From Theristus sp. LFF4_11 (Eukaryota; Nematoda; Chromadorea; Monhysterida; Xyalidae): 64,000 nucleotides of DNA. The DNA lies in the NCBI GenBank assembly GCA_030248135.1, contig JASANC010002908.1:1-64000 (forward strand). The letters run 5' to 3'. Shown here piece by piece: positions 11,863 to 24,100 of the stretch (within the stretch, counting starts at the first letter, position 1; each line of letters begins with the position of its first letter). The notes below the pieces were generated by a model that saw only the letters and a list, made by a program, of their open reading frames with translations, did no database searches and was not told where the DNA came from. Both the position numbers and the translations under genes were made by a program.

Positions 11863-12126
11863 CGGAATGGCCGAGTAAACATGGCAGTTTTTTTCAGGGT
11901 GCAAGGAGCGCGCGAAATTTGAATGCAAGATAAAAGGCATTCAGAAACCTGATCGTGTGTCAAGTTGACGTGTTTTTTATACTACCATTAGTTCTTCGTG
12001 CTATTCTGTTCATTCTATCTCCTTTGCACAAACAATTGGGAACAACCTTGGCATTCCTGAAAAGACAACTCCTAGTCTGCGACTGATCCCGCCTTGAAGG
12101 ACTGCCTCATTTTTTCGGCCATACTG
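11863..12126 (+). mobile_element. TA-flanked MITE, CAGTACGGCCGA family, copy 2
   Basis: This 264-bp copy is flanked by TA, with left end CGGAATGGCCGAGTAAACAT and right end TTTTTCGGCCATACTG. It lies between MTRFR and PAN/TSP gene A. The rest of 11481-12760 holds no gene I can support. One short coiled-coil-like frame occurs around 12249-12411. Confidence 0.75.
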
Positions 12127-12763
12127 TATGCGAAATGAAATACGATGAAATTGAATTAAAAATTAATCTCACTTACGGTCTCAGGTCAACGGCAAACTGG
12201 AGCAACAATTTCAAACTAACTGGGTTTTATGAGGTCAATCCATATATGAGCTCGAAGAAACGAATACAAAGAAACGAATAAGCTCGATGAATGGTTGAAA
12301 GAGTTGGCTGAGAGATTGGCACAAGAAAATGAAATCAATGCAAAGATATCACAAAAATGGCTAGCATTGGACAGCCTATCTCTAAAAGTGACTTTCACTC
12401 TAAGTACTTGATTGGCTGCATCCTAATGACTGGAACAATCAGCGAATCAATCAAAAGTCAAACACATATATCAAGCAATGTGTGTTTGACTTTGTGTTTC
12501 TCCGGTGTCAAAAAATCGTCAAGTTCAGTACAAGTTGCTTTTTGTCTGTCCCTCCAGACAGCAATCACAGCACAGATACGCAACGCAGCAAACAAAAATA
12601 TCTGTGGTTAAAATCGCCAGTTGCGGCTCTAGAAGGGTACTTTATTGACTTGTTGTTGTTTGGCTCGTGGTTTGTTGCGCTTGCACTCTCTCACAGTGCA
12701 TTACCACTGATGTGCTCACTAGATCACCGCTGTCTGGCGGGACGCCTTCCAACAAACCAACTG

Positions 12764-13002
12764 TATTGTGGACTTATTCAAACGTGTCCGGACTAAAATG
12801 ACGTCATTTGCTTTAAAAACGCCCGTTTGTCAACGTACAGGCACTAAAATTTCAGTTTGGTGTGACTGATTCGACATTCGCCATTTGTTTACGAGAAGAA
12901 ATGGGCTAAACGAAAAGTCTGATTTGCCGTGAACGACAAGCGCATGGTTTTGCGGCACATGACGTCATTTCAATGGGACACGTTTGAAAAAAATAGGTCA
13001 TA
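12764..13002 (+). mobile_element. MITE with TGACGTCA in both arms, copy 1
   Basis: The imperfect inverted ends contain CAAACGTGTCC followed by AAATGACGTCAT. An inverted copy lies at 14309-14546, and sequence identity of the two stops at TA on both sides. The unit ends 6 bp before the stop codon of the minus-strand PAN/TSP gene A (13009-13011), so that gene's 3' UTR would run straight into it. Confidence 0.65.
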
Positions 13003-13008
13003 CACATG

Positions 13009-16000
13009 TCAACCTTTGCGAACGGACGGACAGTCTACCGGCGTGTCACAGTACAGTTTTCTTCCATTCACCATCTGCATGCCGTGCGGACAGCGTTTTC
13101 GATTTCGGTGGTCTCTGAGTGCGACGCAAGACGAGCGCTTGACGCCCGACAGCTGCCGTCGTGCGTGGTCGGCGGTGGACGGTGGCGGCAGCATTGCGTC
13201 CTCGGCTAATGGCGCCAATGCGCGCCGACGTGACGCCAATCCTATGCCACAAACAGACACGTTGCACAATGCACTGAGTAAGCTTGATCAAACGTTAATA
13301 CGCTCGTGGCAGTCTTCGGTCAACCTGTTCGATAAAGTCGTCCGGAACCGCACAGTCTCATGAATAATGCAGTGGAAATGTGCTTGCCACAATATGTTGT
13401 GCATTTTCAGCAAACAATGAGGCAAAGGAAGACTCATGGCAAAGATCGCTGATTGCACAGGGACACGCGTGCGCAGTCAGCGCATCCTCTTGGGTGATCG
13501 TGTACCCCCTTCATGCAGCCAATCGACCCGGTGCATTTGGAGTTCAGTCACTCACTGGCATCACACAGTCGTTTTTGTCTGTCGCATCTTCTGATGTCCC
13601 GCTCATTACATCGATCATAGCGATATTGATAACCGTCGATGGTCTTGCTGCATTCCGTCCATTTTGTCCAGCCGCCTAATTTTGTCACTGACCGTGGATT
13701 GTCGTTCGTTTTTGGCCGCTTACTGTTGTGATCCTGTCAGTATGATAAAGTTTGGGTCAGTTTTTTTGTCTGCGAATTTCGCAGTATTTCTATCTGCAAA
13801 GTTGTCGTCTCCTATCAGCCAACACCGACAAAACTAAGAATTCAAACGTGTATTCTTAAAATTGGGCTCAGATAAAATTACAAATTATACTAGTTGCCTG
13901 GTGATGAAGCATGCCAGGTTTTCTGTGAAAAACCTATCCCAGATTTTCCAGTAAGCACAAATCATCGTTTCGATGTAGCTAGCTAATCAGTGAATACGCC
14001 CTAAACAATGGTCACTGGCACCACTTCAACCAACACTGAATCTTCTTGAGAATTCGCGTCGGCGTGCTGATTGGCGACCTCCGCAAGGAATATCGAAATA
14101 GACCATTTCTTCGCCACGATCCTCCGGCACAAAGTTTTCGGGGTTGGAACCGCGTGAGTTTGAGTTCAGCAAGCAGCTTTGCGATGGATCCTGTTATTTT
14201 ATTTTGATTCACAACAAGCACAAAATCCAAAAAATTGCCCATTTACCAATTCACACATCAATCGGTCAGCCAGCTAATTTATTTGACTCAAAGGGTCGAA
14301 ACATTTACTATGACCTATTTTTTTAAACGTGTCCCACTGAAATGACGTCATGTGCCGCCAAGCATGCGCTTGCTGTTCACAGCAAACCAGAATTTCCGTT
14401 TAGACGGTTTCTTCCCGCAAACAAATTGGTGAATGTCAAATCAGTCACATCAAATTGACATTTTAGTGCCTGTACTTTGACAAACGGCCATTTTTAAAGC
14501 AAATGACGTCATTTTAGTCCGGACACGTTTGAATAAATCCACAATACCAAAATTGAAAGATCATTGCTCAGTTTGGTTAAAGTCCAAAATTAGCTCGAGC
14601 GAAGAGCAAACCAAAACACCAACAACAAACCCCATAATAGAACATTCCTGAGGCGCATCGAAAGCCGAGCTCCTGCTCAGCACGAGCACAAGCCCGCTGA
14701 CACTCTTCAACGGTGACAGCGTCGACGACTTCAACGACAAAACCGATCAGAATCGTGTTGGGCACGACGTCCCAGACGTCGCCGGGGCAGAGCGCTTCGT
14801 CAGCTGAAACGCATGAATGAAATTTCGTTTTCAGACGTTTTGTTTCAATTTTGCGACAAAATTCAAGTTGCTGTGGATTGGTTGGTTCAAGTTCAAGTGG
14901 ATTGGTTGCAGTGCATATTCAAGACTGGACACATCCGAAATCGCACACGACTCGCACCACAATCAGGGACGCCAAAAGCTTTTCAGATCCGACCGACGAC
15001 CACAACTCACAACAACACAGCGTTTTAACGGTTTAAAATTTTTCTCTACCAAAATCCTGAGTGCGTGAAATCAATTTTAAAACAAATACAGGATCTTTGC
15101 CCCAACAACTGACAAAAACAACTAACGATTAACGCAGAGCTTCTCAAAATACGACGTGCCAACCGTCTGAACCAACGTGTCAGTGGCGGGCCGGAAATCT
15201 TCTTCGGTCAAATGGCAAGTAAATTCGTCCCAGATAAATCCGTGACACGTTCCGCCAGCCTGGAAATGTGACAAAGGTACACAGTTTTTATTGTTTCAGA
15301 CTTTTTTGGTCAACTTTACGCGGTCTCCTCCGTGAATCTGTGGTTTGTAAAAATGTAAACTTGAAGGAGCTTGAACTGACCGCGTTATTCTTGCACGCCA
15401 GCACACACTGCTCTTCAGAATTAACGGGCACATCGACACCGGGAATCGTTCTGGAATGATCCTCCCATCGCTGGAACTTCGCCACTTCTGGCGGTCGGCA
15501 AACTGCAGGAAACTCCAAAACATACTTTCAGTTCCAAAAACGACAACTAAGAAAAACCGAAATTCAACAGGAAAACGGCCGATAAACACTAAAAACGCGG
15601 ATGTACGTGGCTGCGCCGCTGGCGGCGTTGTGGTCGGCGTTGTGGTTGGTTTTGTGGTCGATGGCGTCGTTGTGCTGGATGGTGTGGAGCCGGTCGTCGA
15701 CGGAGTCGTGCCCGAAGTGCTCGGTGAGCCGTCGCATGAAGGGCTGCATGCAAGCAGCTTTCAATAAGTGTATCAAACAGGAGTCATTGTGTGATGCGCT
15801 TGATTTATGGTCTACGTCTGTTACGAAAGTGTAGAACTGCAAAAAGTTGCAACATTCGCGGTGTTCGTCCCATTTATCGGTTGCCACACCACACTCCGCA
15901 AAACAAACTGACATACTGAAACAATTGGAGTTCGATTGAGTGCAAGCGATTCGATCCGCAACATACTAAAAATAGTCGCGTCCAGGGTACGAGACGAAGT

Positions 16001-18254
16001 GCTGCGGTTGCGCTCGCCCACTGACGGCGTAGAGGTCGCAGATCTTCCATCGATGGTCGTACGTGACAGCCTCGCAGCGCCACGGGTCGTTGCTGGGCAT
16101 GCGATGCACCATGCACTGCTCGATGCACTGCTCGCAACTGACGCCCGTCGAGCGGTCGTACGGTACGCCGCCGCCAATCGCCGTCTGCGGCATCGTCTCC
16201 CAGCAGTGCAGGTCTGTGTTGGTGCAGTAATGTTCATGTTTCTCCACGTGATATTTTATTTTGATCCCGAGACTCAGTGCGCGCATAGATAGGTGAATAG
16301 TTTCATGCATGACAAGGGAATTCAACAATGGTAAAGTGATTAGAGTCCCCCAAAATAAAATCGGGTCACTTTGGTCATTTTGAATTGCCACATAAAGTTT
16401 GAAACTAAGTTCGTTTCGACGTCTGCGCACGCATTGAGTCTTAGAACCAAAAAATAGTGTACTTATCTGACAAATACCGGTCTAAAACTGCTTTCAGTTT
16501 TTTTTAAATGGATGTTCACCTGAGGTGGACAGCCCCCCAGCCCGCCTTGCATGTTTTCCATGACAGCTAACTACGGTATTCTTGAAAATCAGGTTGGTCC
16601 GTTCTAAAAGCAGCATTGAGCACTGGAACGGCATTTGCATCTTTTTGTCTGTTTATCTTCTCCGCGAAAACGAGGAACACTTTTCAAACAGAAAGCCAAA
16701 ATCCAACCGATGTTGCATGTGCCTTCGCTGACTTCCGTCGGTGTACCATAAGACGGGGCCGCCCCGTATGGCGCGTGACCGCCGCCGACTGCATAATGCG
16801 GGTGCACCTCGGGTGGACTGGGGTAGGAGCTGCCGATGCCCCCGGGCGACTGGTACGTTTCGCCGGGCATTGGCTGTGGGCCTGTGCACGGATTACACTC
16901 GGGTGACCTGCTGAGCTTTGTGCGCACACGTACACTGTGGAGATGTGCGACAGTGGTCAACAATCAGTTCAGTTCAGTTCAGTTTTATTCTGCAGTGCAC
17001 GGCATAATACCAGAGAAGTGTAAGACACCATGAGTAGGCAAGCCAAAAATGTTCAAGAATGTTCACCGCACAGCGGCAAGTTCACCACATTCCAGCAAAC
17101 GGTCGCACAGGTGTGATGTGTCATATTGTGTACATGTGTGAGAAAATGAAGACACAAATGTTGTTTCAGTTAACATTAGAAATGAAAACAACCTCAGCAG
17201 CTACCGTAATTATTCGGCTTTGAGTGATAGAATGCGGCTGCCGCTGGCGCGCTCATGACGCTCGCCGTGTAGCCGACGCCCGCATGCGGCGCGCCATAGC
17301 CGCTGCCAGTAACCGGGGCAGCCGCCGGATACGCACTCGCTTGCTGGCCTGAAAACACGACGGTAGAAGCAGGCAAACCGAGCAGTGCATTACGCGCACT
17401 TTTCGCTGGCATTTTTGCATGTCCGAAGTCCGATCTATGCACGTTTAATGCATGTACTTTGCGTTTGGTGTCGGTGTGTGTGACATCGAATGGCGCGTTT
17501 GTTGAGTCTAAATGCGATGATCTGATCTCTGATCCCACCTTCCACTGCAATGTTGGGTACTTGTAATAACTGCTGTTTCTCTTATGATTGTTATGATGGA
17601 ACATTTCTTTCTTATGATGGAATCGTTTCGATAATGTCGTGCCAAACAGACACATTGGTTTCGAAAAAATGGAAGCCCACTGCTATGTAAATAAGTGCTC
17701 AATTTACACAACTGACTGTAGGTTGTCCCAACTGAAAAGAAACTAAAAACAACCGAAAGAACATTGCGGCAAACAAATGAACGATACCAACCGGGTGCGT
17801 AGCCGCTGCCGGTGCTCAACTGCGGCTGCGGATAGCCGGGCGGTTGGCGGCCGTAGTGGTTGGAGACAACGGGTGGTGCCGCCGGATAGACCGGTGTCGG
17901 AGGCCTTGGGTACATCACGGGAGGCGGCTGCTGCGGCGGGGCTGCTTGATAGGCGGCCGAGGGCGATGCATATTGCGGGGCAGGTGCGGGGTATGTCGGC
18001 GCTGGAGAGGGGTGGTACTGCGGAGGAGGCACTGGTGGAGAGGGGTACGCTGCAGGCGGCGGTGGTGAGGGACTGGGGTGGTACGCCTGTGGCTGTGGGC
18101 GTTCGGGGTACTTTTGAGGGGTGTTATAAGTGGGCTGCTGAGAGCGAATTGAATAGTTGGGCTGGTGGTACTGAGCAGCCGTCAATGGACCGCAGACCAG
18201 GAGACTGATAATGAATGACGCTTGATACTTCGGTGTCAGGCGAATGGTGTGCAT
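13009..18254 (-). CDS. Secreted proline-rich PAN/Apple-TSP1 protein, paralogue A
   Basis: Ten exons in transcript order: 18254-17788, 16907-16708, 16213-15967, 15743-15607, 15502-15381, 15259-15127, 14803-14631, 14190-14031, 13687-13556, 13241-13009. They join in frame to 667 codons. Signal peptide (hydrophobic run about residues 11-26, ending L-T-A-A-Q), then a Pro/Tyr-rich region to about 155. PAN1 (224-305) has S-C-E-Q-C and W-K-I-C-D-L-Y. A Thr/Ser/Pro linker (306-350), PAN2 (352-436) and PAN3 (437-546; F-R-C-A-S-G-M-F-Y, S-C-L-L-N-S, basic R-R-R) follow. A TSP1-like module (548-590; W-T-K-W-T-E-C) and a terminal module with K-R-C-P-H-G and V-D-C complete it. Domain order and most phases match genes B and C. 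PAN and TSP1 domains bind proteins or glycans extracellularly, so a matrix, cuticle or secretion role is inferred. The junction from exon 1 to exon 2 and the phase before the TSP1 exon are the least certain. Confidence 0.75.
14309..14546 (-). mobile_element. MITE with TGACGTCA in both arms, copy 2
   Basis: This inverted copy of 12764-13002 lies in the intron between the PAN3 exon (ends 14631) and the basic-tail exon (starts 14190) of PAN/TSP gene A. Both arms contain the palindrome TGACGTCA next to AAACGTGTCC. Confidence 0.65.
17192..17356 (-). other. Possible alternative terminal exon of PAN/TSP gene A
   Basis: A good acceptor (GTGTTTTCAG) starts this exon at 17356. It continues the Pro/Ala/Tyr-rich style of exon 1 when exon 1 uses its phase-1 donor (ending 17792), and reaches a TGA at 17192-17194. 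It cannot be joined in frame to the next exon at 16907, because no acceptor there has the needed phase. The other exon 1 donor (ending 17788, phase 2) joins 16907 directly. Two isoforms are therefore possible: a short Pro/Tyr-rich secreted protein and the long PAN/TSP protein. An AATAAA on the minus strand at 16984-16989 could end the short form. Confidence 0.45.
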
Positions 18255-21159
18255 TGTTTTCTTGTTGTGTTGCGCTTCAACGCATTGTTTAATTTTTGTT
18301 TTTTTTTGTTTCACTTGAACTGCGGATAATATAGGCGCGGTGCGGTGATTTGACACAGTTGTAGCAGGATTTTATTTGTTTAGTTCGCTGGGTATGAATG
18401 GATCTAGAATAAAAACAGTCATAAACAAATTCTAGGAAAACATTTTCTTCAAAACTCTCACCTACCAAAAGAATTGGTGCGGTTAAAGGACAAAAAACAA
18501 AATCCCCTAAAACCATTTTCGAACATGATCACGTTCAAAAATTCGATTCGGTTTCTATTGAAAAGAGCTGAAGTCCCCAGAATGACGAAAAACACAAACA
18601 TGATTTCGTTTTCGCCCATAATGTTCTCTCATTGTGAACAAACTGTGGTCGTATTAACTATCAGAAAACACTCTGAAACTGCACCATTTCAATATAGTCG
18701 GATTGACTGAAAAAAACTTGTGACAAAATAGATGTGTACCTCCTTAACTTAAACACTCCTTGAGAAAAAAACAACATTAACGCATCGCAACAAACAAATC
18801 ATGCATTTTTGTAACAAAATATCCACGTCAACAAGAATGTATCGACGTTAACAATTGTGGATTTACTGTCGCACCAGTAGATAAACAGAAGAGCTTTTTT
18901 CTCTGCATCATTGTCTGAAGAAGTGATTCGCACCTCAGGTGTTGATCAAAAAAGACGAGTTGTCGCGGTATGACGTTAAAAAGTAGTGAATAAACGCGTT
19001 GAGAGGTGATTGATTAAGAACTTTTAGTGCGATAATGACCATTTTTGGTGCCACGGAGTCAGTGACGCGTTATAACCTCATTTTTAAGATTGAAGAAATT
19101 GTCAGCCTTTTCCAGTTTAGTCCCGAAAAAGTCTGGTCACTATGCGGTATTCCCTTTTTGAACTTTCTGGTGAAAAAAAACTATTGATAACTTTCCAACC
19201 ACCGACAAAGATTCGTTGATAACACATGGGTAAACAAATTTATTGAACGATTTATAAAATTCATTCAGTCCATTTTGCTTGCAGAAAAAATTTCAGGCTC
19301 ATTAAACAAACCGAAAAAAATTTCAGTCAAGAAAATGACTGAAAAGTAAATTTAGTAATTTAGAAAAGTAAAGCACGTGAAAGTTGAAAAGCTCTCCATC
19401 CAACAAAGAAAGTCTATCATTTTGTTTTGAAAAAACATTTTGAAAAAGCAGGTTTCTTTTCTCGAAGACACTTCTGGTCATTTTGACAAAAAAACGAAGA
19501 TGTGTTTGGTTTCGATGAGTCACTTTAACGTTTTAATGAAAGCAAGGAAAGTTTTATTTTTGATCTGCATTTTTTAAAGTTAGACCTGAGCACTTGCATT
19601 TCACAAGTTATTTTGAACACTTATTCTTGAATTCAAGGAAACAGTAGGTCCAATCAAATAAATCAATAGATCAATCAACATACTTCCAAAAGTGCATTAT
19701 CCATCGAATAATTGAAATGATAAAATAAGCGCTACTAAGCAGTTTATCTTCGTATCCGGCGGAGGCAACCGTGCGAGTGTTAATCAAAACTCATGAGGGG
19801 TGGGCAAAGGGAAAAGGGGAAAGGGGAAAGATGGGGATAGTTTCAAGAAGTGGTGATAATAACAAAACGTGCCTTTCCATGTTGTATACTGCAACAACAC
19901 CTATAAAGTAACAAAACGCTCTAACCACGTGTTTAGCCCAGGTATGACTGGATGCAAAATTTTGAGTTACTAAACCGGGAGGATTTTTAACCCTGACAAA
20001 GCACCACATGACATGCCCTACATTTTGCATAACCATCCTCATTTTCCCTTGTTGTCTTCAAAATCACGCACCATAATGTGTAATCTGTTGAGAAAAATCA
20101 TAATTCAAACGTATTATTCTGTTGTGCATTTATTTATTCGGAAAAAAATGCAAAACTCCAACGATTCTTTCACGGAAACTGTATCTGTATGTGTGTGATC
20201 AAAAAATTTTTTGGCAAAATTATAATTTCAAGAAAATTTGCCAACGTGCTGAATCCATTTCCAAACGCGGGTGCTGATCAAAAACTAAAATGTTTTTTTA
20301 TTTCAATCTTTTCCGTGGTATTTCATTAGATCTACATGTGAAATACAAACTTTTTAAAATGGCTTTGGAAAATAATATGACGTAAAATAATGACGCGGTC
20401 GTACAAAATACATGTACAGTGAAAAATGCAGCTTTCATCTTCGAAACAGACATTTACAGATAATAAATAAAAATTGTCAAAACTTTGGATTTACGGTTCG
20501 TTATTTTTAATGCATAAACACTTCGTTAAATAAATGAAACGACTCAAATTGTTGTTGTGCAAGTGACGTTTTTTAACAGTATTCCCAGCATGGTAAGGTG
20601 GTACGGACGTGACGGATGCAAAGTAGTTTCATCTTTTGGTTTTCTTTTGAACGCTATGTGGATGTCAAACTGAATGATGTTACTTTGCTGAAAACTCAAC
20701 GCAGTAAGCTTGGTGCACTCGTATGCCATTGACAAAAAAACATGCCTGAAGTTCAAAAAAGTTCGCAGACGCTTGAAAAATATATCAAAATCAAACATTC
20801 GAAATGTCGCAGCTGTCGTTGCGCCCTTAAGGACAGGATATACAGAATTTTGCAAATGTTTCCATTTGCTCACAACCTTTTTTTATGAACAAGTGGTTTT
20901 TCCATTGACACCCACATTGGTTCAACACATCGCATCAACACCACCGGTTCAAACCGATTTTAGAGAAACAAACTCCTAATACACCATATTTGGGCTCGGC
21001 AAAAACACTCGCCTTCCGTGACAAATCCTAGTGAAAAACTGCAGCAGTGTATGGACCAGTCGATCGGAAAGCTGGACAATTGTGTTGGCCAAAGTCAGCC
21101 CGAACTGTTGCGCATTCACGAGCCCAGCTGCACAGCCAAGAACCAACCGTTCAGTTGCC
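18255..21159. other. AT-rich intergenic region between divergent genes
   Basis: This 2.9-kb gap separates the 5' ends of PAN/TSP gene A (minus) and the M13 peptidase gene (plus), so both promoters should lie here. I see no convincing exon, RNA gene or named transposon. The open frames are short, AT-rich and lack splice context. A purine tract with GGGGAAAGGGG repeats lies at 19797-19835. Confidence 0.5.
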
Positions 21160-24100
21160 ATGGCCGACTCTGACAATGGCCAGCCGTCATCCGCAGACAA
21201 CGCGACGTCGGCAGACATCGCAGGAGCTGCAACACAACCGGCGGACGCTGTTACGCCAGAAACGAATCCCACGAAAACACCACCAACACCGTCTAGCCCG
21301 TGGTGTAAAAAGCCGATAAAAGTACTGATGATCGTTATGCTGGGGTTGATTGTACTGCTACTGATGGCAGTGACGATTTTGGCAGTGGCTTTGGCGTCAA
21401 ACATCGGCAACGGCAACAATGACGGCGTTTCCGAAGGAACCGATACCAATTTGACATCGACACCTTCGACGCCGACTGAAGGCCGTTTGTTACAACCAGT
21501 CAGACGCGACGTTATGTGACGTCATTATTGCTGTCGACTGACGAAAGTGTGTACAGCACAGATTCTACTTCAGCGGGTCGCGTCTGAAAGCAATGTTTTG
21601 ATCAAGTCACAGCAAATGTACATACATATGTTGGCTGAGTTTCGGCATTCGAATTTGCACCGTAATAATGACGTCGCAGCTACCGCTCTTTCTGACAGGT
21701 TCTAATAAACAGATGGTACCACAACGGAAACGACAAGCCTTCTTTGTGAAAAGTTAGTTTCAACTTTAGAAGAACAAACTGTTTTTGAACATAAAAGAAC
21801 GAACGGGGGAATGTGAAAGATGTTTTGTTGTTTATCACGGAATTGCAGACAAGCGGCACATTCATCCATGTTTCGTGTTGACGGACATTTTATCGATGTG
21901 CAAACGAATTGGAACAATTCAATGTACGCGAGCACGAATGACGCGTACGAAATGTATCGAGCTCAGGTGAACACACAACTATGTAAAACAAGGCAAACTT
22001 GTACTTTACCAGTATCGCATCCGAATAGAAAACAAAGATCTTTTATAATTTTTAATTCTGTTCTGCACACACACGCGCACACGCACACGCGCACGCACAC
22101 GCGCACACACACACGCACACATGTACACACGCACACACGCACGCGCACACGCACACGCACACACGCACACATGTACACACGCACGCGCACACGCACACGC
22201 ACACACGCACACATGTACACACGCACACACACACACAAACGCACACACACACACGCGACCACGCACACACGCACACACGCACACGCACACACACACACAC
22301 GCACACGCACACACGCACACACGCACACGCACACGCACACGCACACGCACACACACACACACGCGCACACGCACACACGCACACACGCACACGCACACGC
22401 ACACGCACACGCACACGCACACGCACACGCACACGCACACTCATTTCACTGTCCTGGTGAATAAACTTTGCGGTTGTTTTGAATTTCAGCTCACTGAAGC
22501 AGTGCGCAGAGTGAACGATTCGCGTGCATCAGTGATTGTTTGGATTTATCGCCTTCAGTAAGTGCTGATGCAAAATCGTTAAGATTCGCATGAAATTTTA
22601 CATCGGAATCGTTTCAGTTTACACTTCATACCACAACTGCAACTGCAGTTTCGTTTTGTTTTCAATACAGTGTATCAGACATATTGATCAACAGGTTCGG
22701 GCAAAGGAGGTGGTTCTTTGTAACTTTGTTCTTTGTGACGTTTAAAGACAGGTTTGTATTTTTATTAAATCAAAGCCCCATGTTGCACAACGTATGCTAA
22801 AGTGAAGACTGTCATTTGCAAATTTTCACTGGCCCCTTGAGTTTGCTCCAGGCCAATTCGTGTGTCCGACCAGGTGTCTCAGCTTCATCAGCCTCGCTAC
22901 GTTGACGTGTGGTTTCACATGCGCATCGGGCAGCAAATCAAACGCAAGCAAGTGACGGGAGACGACATTTATGATGCCATAAACTCGTACAACATCGATG
23001 GACACTGGACGCAAATTGAATTCGGTAAAAAAATTAAAGTGAACATACACGCACGAAAAACCAAAATCCATTGCCAAATCTGCTTCCAATTCATTCCATT
23101 CAAAATCTATACCAAAATTAATATCATATGCCAAATTACACTATTAAATTTTGGCACGGAATGACTTTTGTTTTGTATCAAGAATATGGTATTTTTGGGC
23201 GCGAATCAAAACATTTGAAGTGAGACCGCGGCCGAGACCAATCATGGTAGATATTATCTAAAAATGCGGGAGACGCATATAAAAGGAGGAATATGGCTTT
23301 GTGTAAGCAGTGAGAGACTTGGCTCGACAACTCTTTTCAAGTCTCTGATGTGGTACCACGGATACAAGTACAGGGTGGGCCAAAAAAATGTTCCATTTTC
23401 AAACTGCTGTCACTGGCTGGTGTTTTAATATTATGAGCTGAAATTTTCAGCACTGATAAAACATGTGTTGCCATTTTACTGACAAAATTTTTTTTCCGAT
23501 AATTCCCAGCGCTCACTGTGGCAGATTTTCTAAAAAGCTCGAAAAATCAACAAATTGACTGAAATGAGTGCAAGAAAAAATTTGTATCAAGATGCGTGAT
23601 TCAATTTTGAAACTGTTGTGAAGGTGACAAATTGGTCTTTTTGGATACCCGTGATAGTTCAGATCATGCGCTCAGAGTGGAAAGGTCTCACACTTGAATT
23701 GCATTTGAGCACCTCGAGCGAAATTCTGATGTTTCACAACGGACTCAAGTCAGCAGCCATGCATGCGACTGCGACTGAAAGAATTGTTCAGTTGATTTTT
23801 TTTGTTTTCTGTGTTGCTCTGTCTGTTAATTTGTTTCTTTTGAAAAGTTTTTCTACGGTTTGAATAAAAACAGTGTTTCAGTTTCAGTTTTCTGCAGTTT
23901 CGTCATGGTTAAGTGGACAGCAGAACAACGGGTCTGGTGTGCTATCTGGTGGGAGCAATCTGAAAGTTTTTCTGCAGTGACTCGCCAGTTTCGCGTAAAA
24001 TTCCATCCAGCCGCTGCCGAACGACAAACCTTGATGATGATTTGGATGTCTATGAGCAATGATTCGTTGTTAAATTCTTGGTTAAAAATCCGTTTTTTTT

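Noticed and set aside
12249..12411. Plus-strand coiled-coil-like frame (K-L-D-E-W-L-K-E-L-A-E-R-L-A)
   Set aside because: No start codon, no clear acceptor or donor and no family recognised; could be a decayed exon.
16523..16568. Candidate small exon between 16907-16708 and PAN1 in gene A
   Set aside because: It leaves the wrong phase for PAN1. Direct joining of 16708 to 16213 restores the S-E-G-x-C pattern found in genes B and C.
22065..22440. CRISPR-like regularly spaced repeats
   Set aside because: The repeats are simple microsatellites without unique spacers, in a eukaryotic intron.
22052..22561. Long Cys-Val and His-Thr open frames on both strands at 22 kb and 35.7-36.4 kb
   Set aside because: They are translations of CA/CG microsatellites lying inside introns of the M13 gene.
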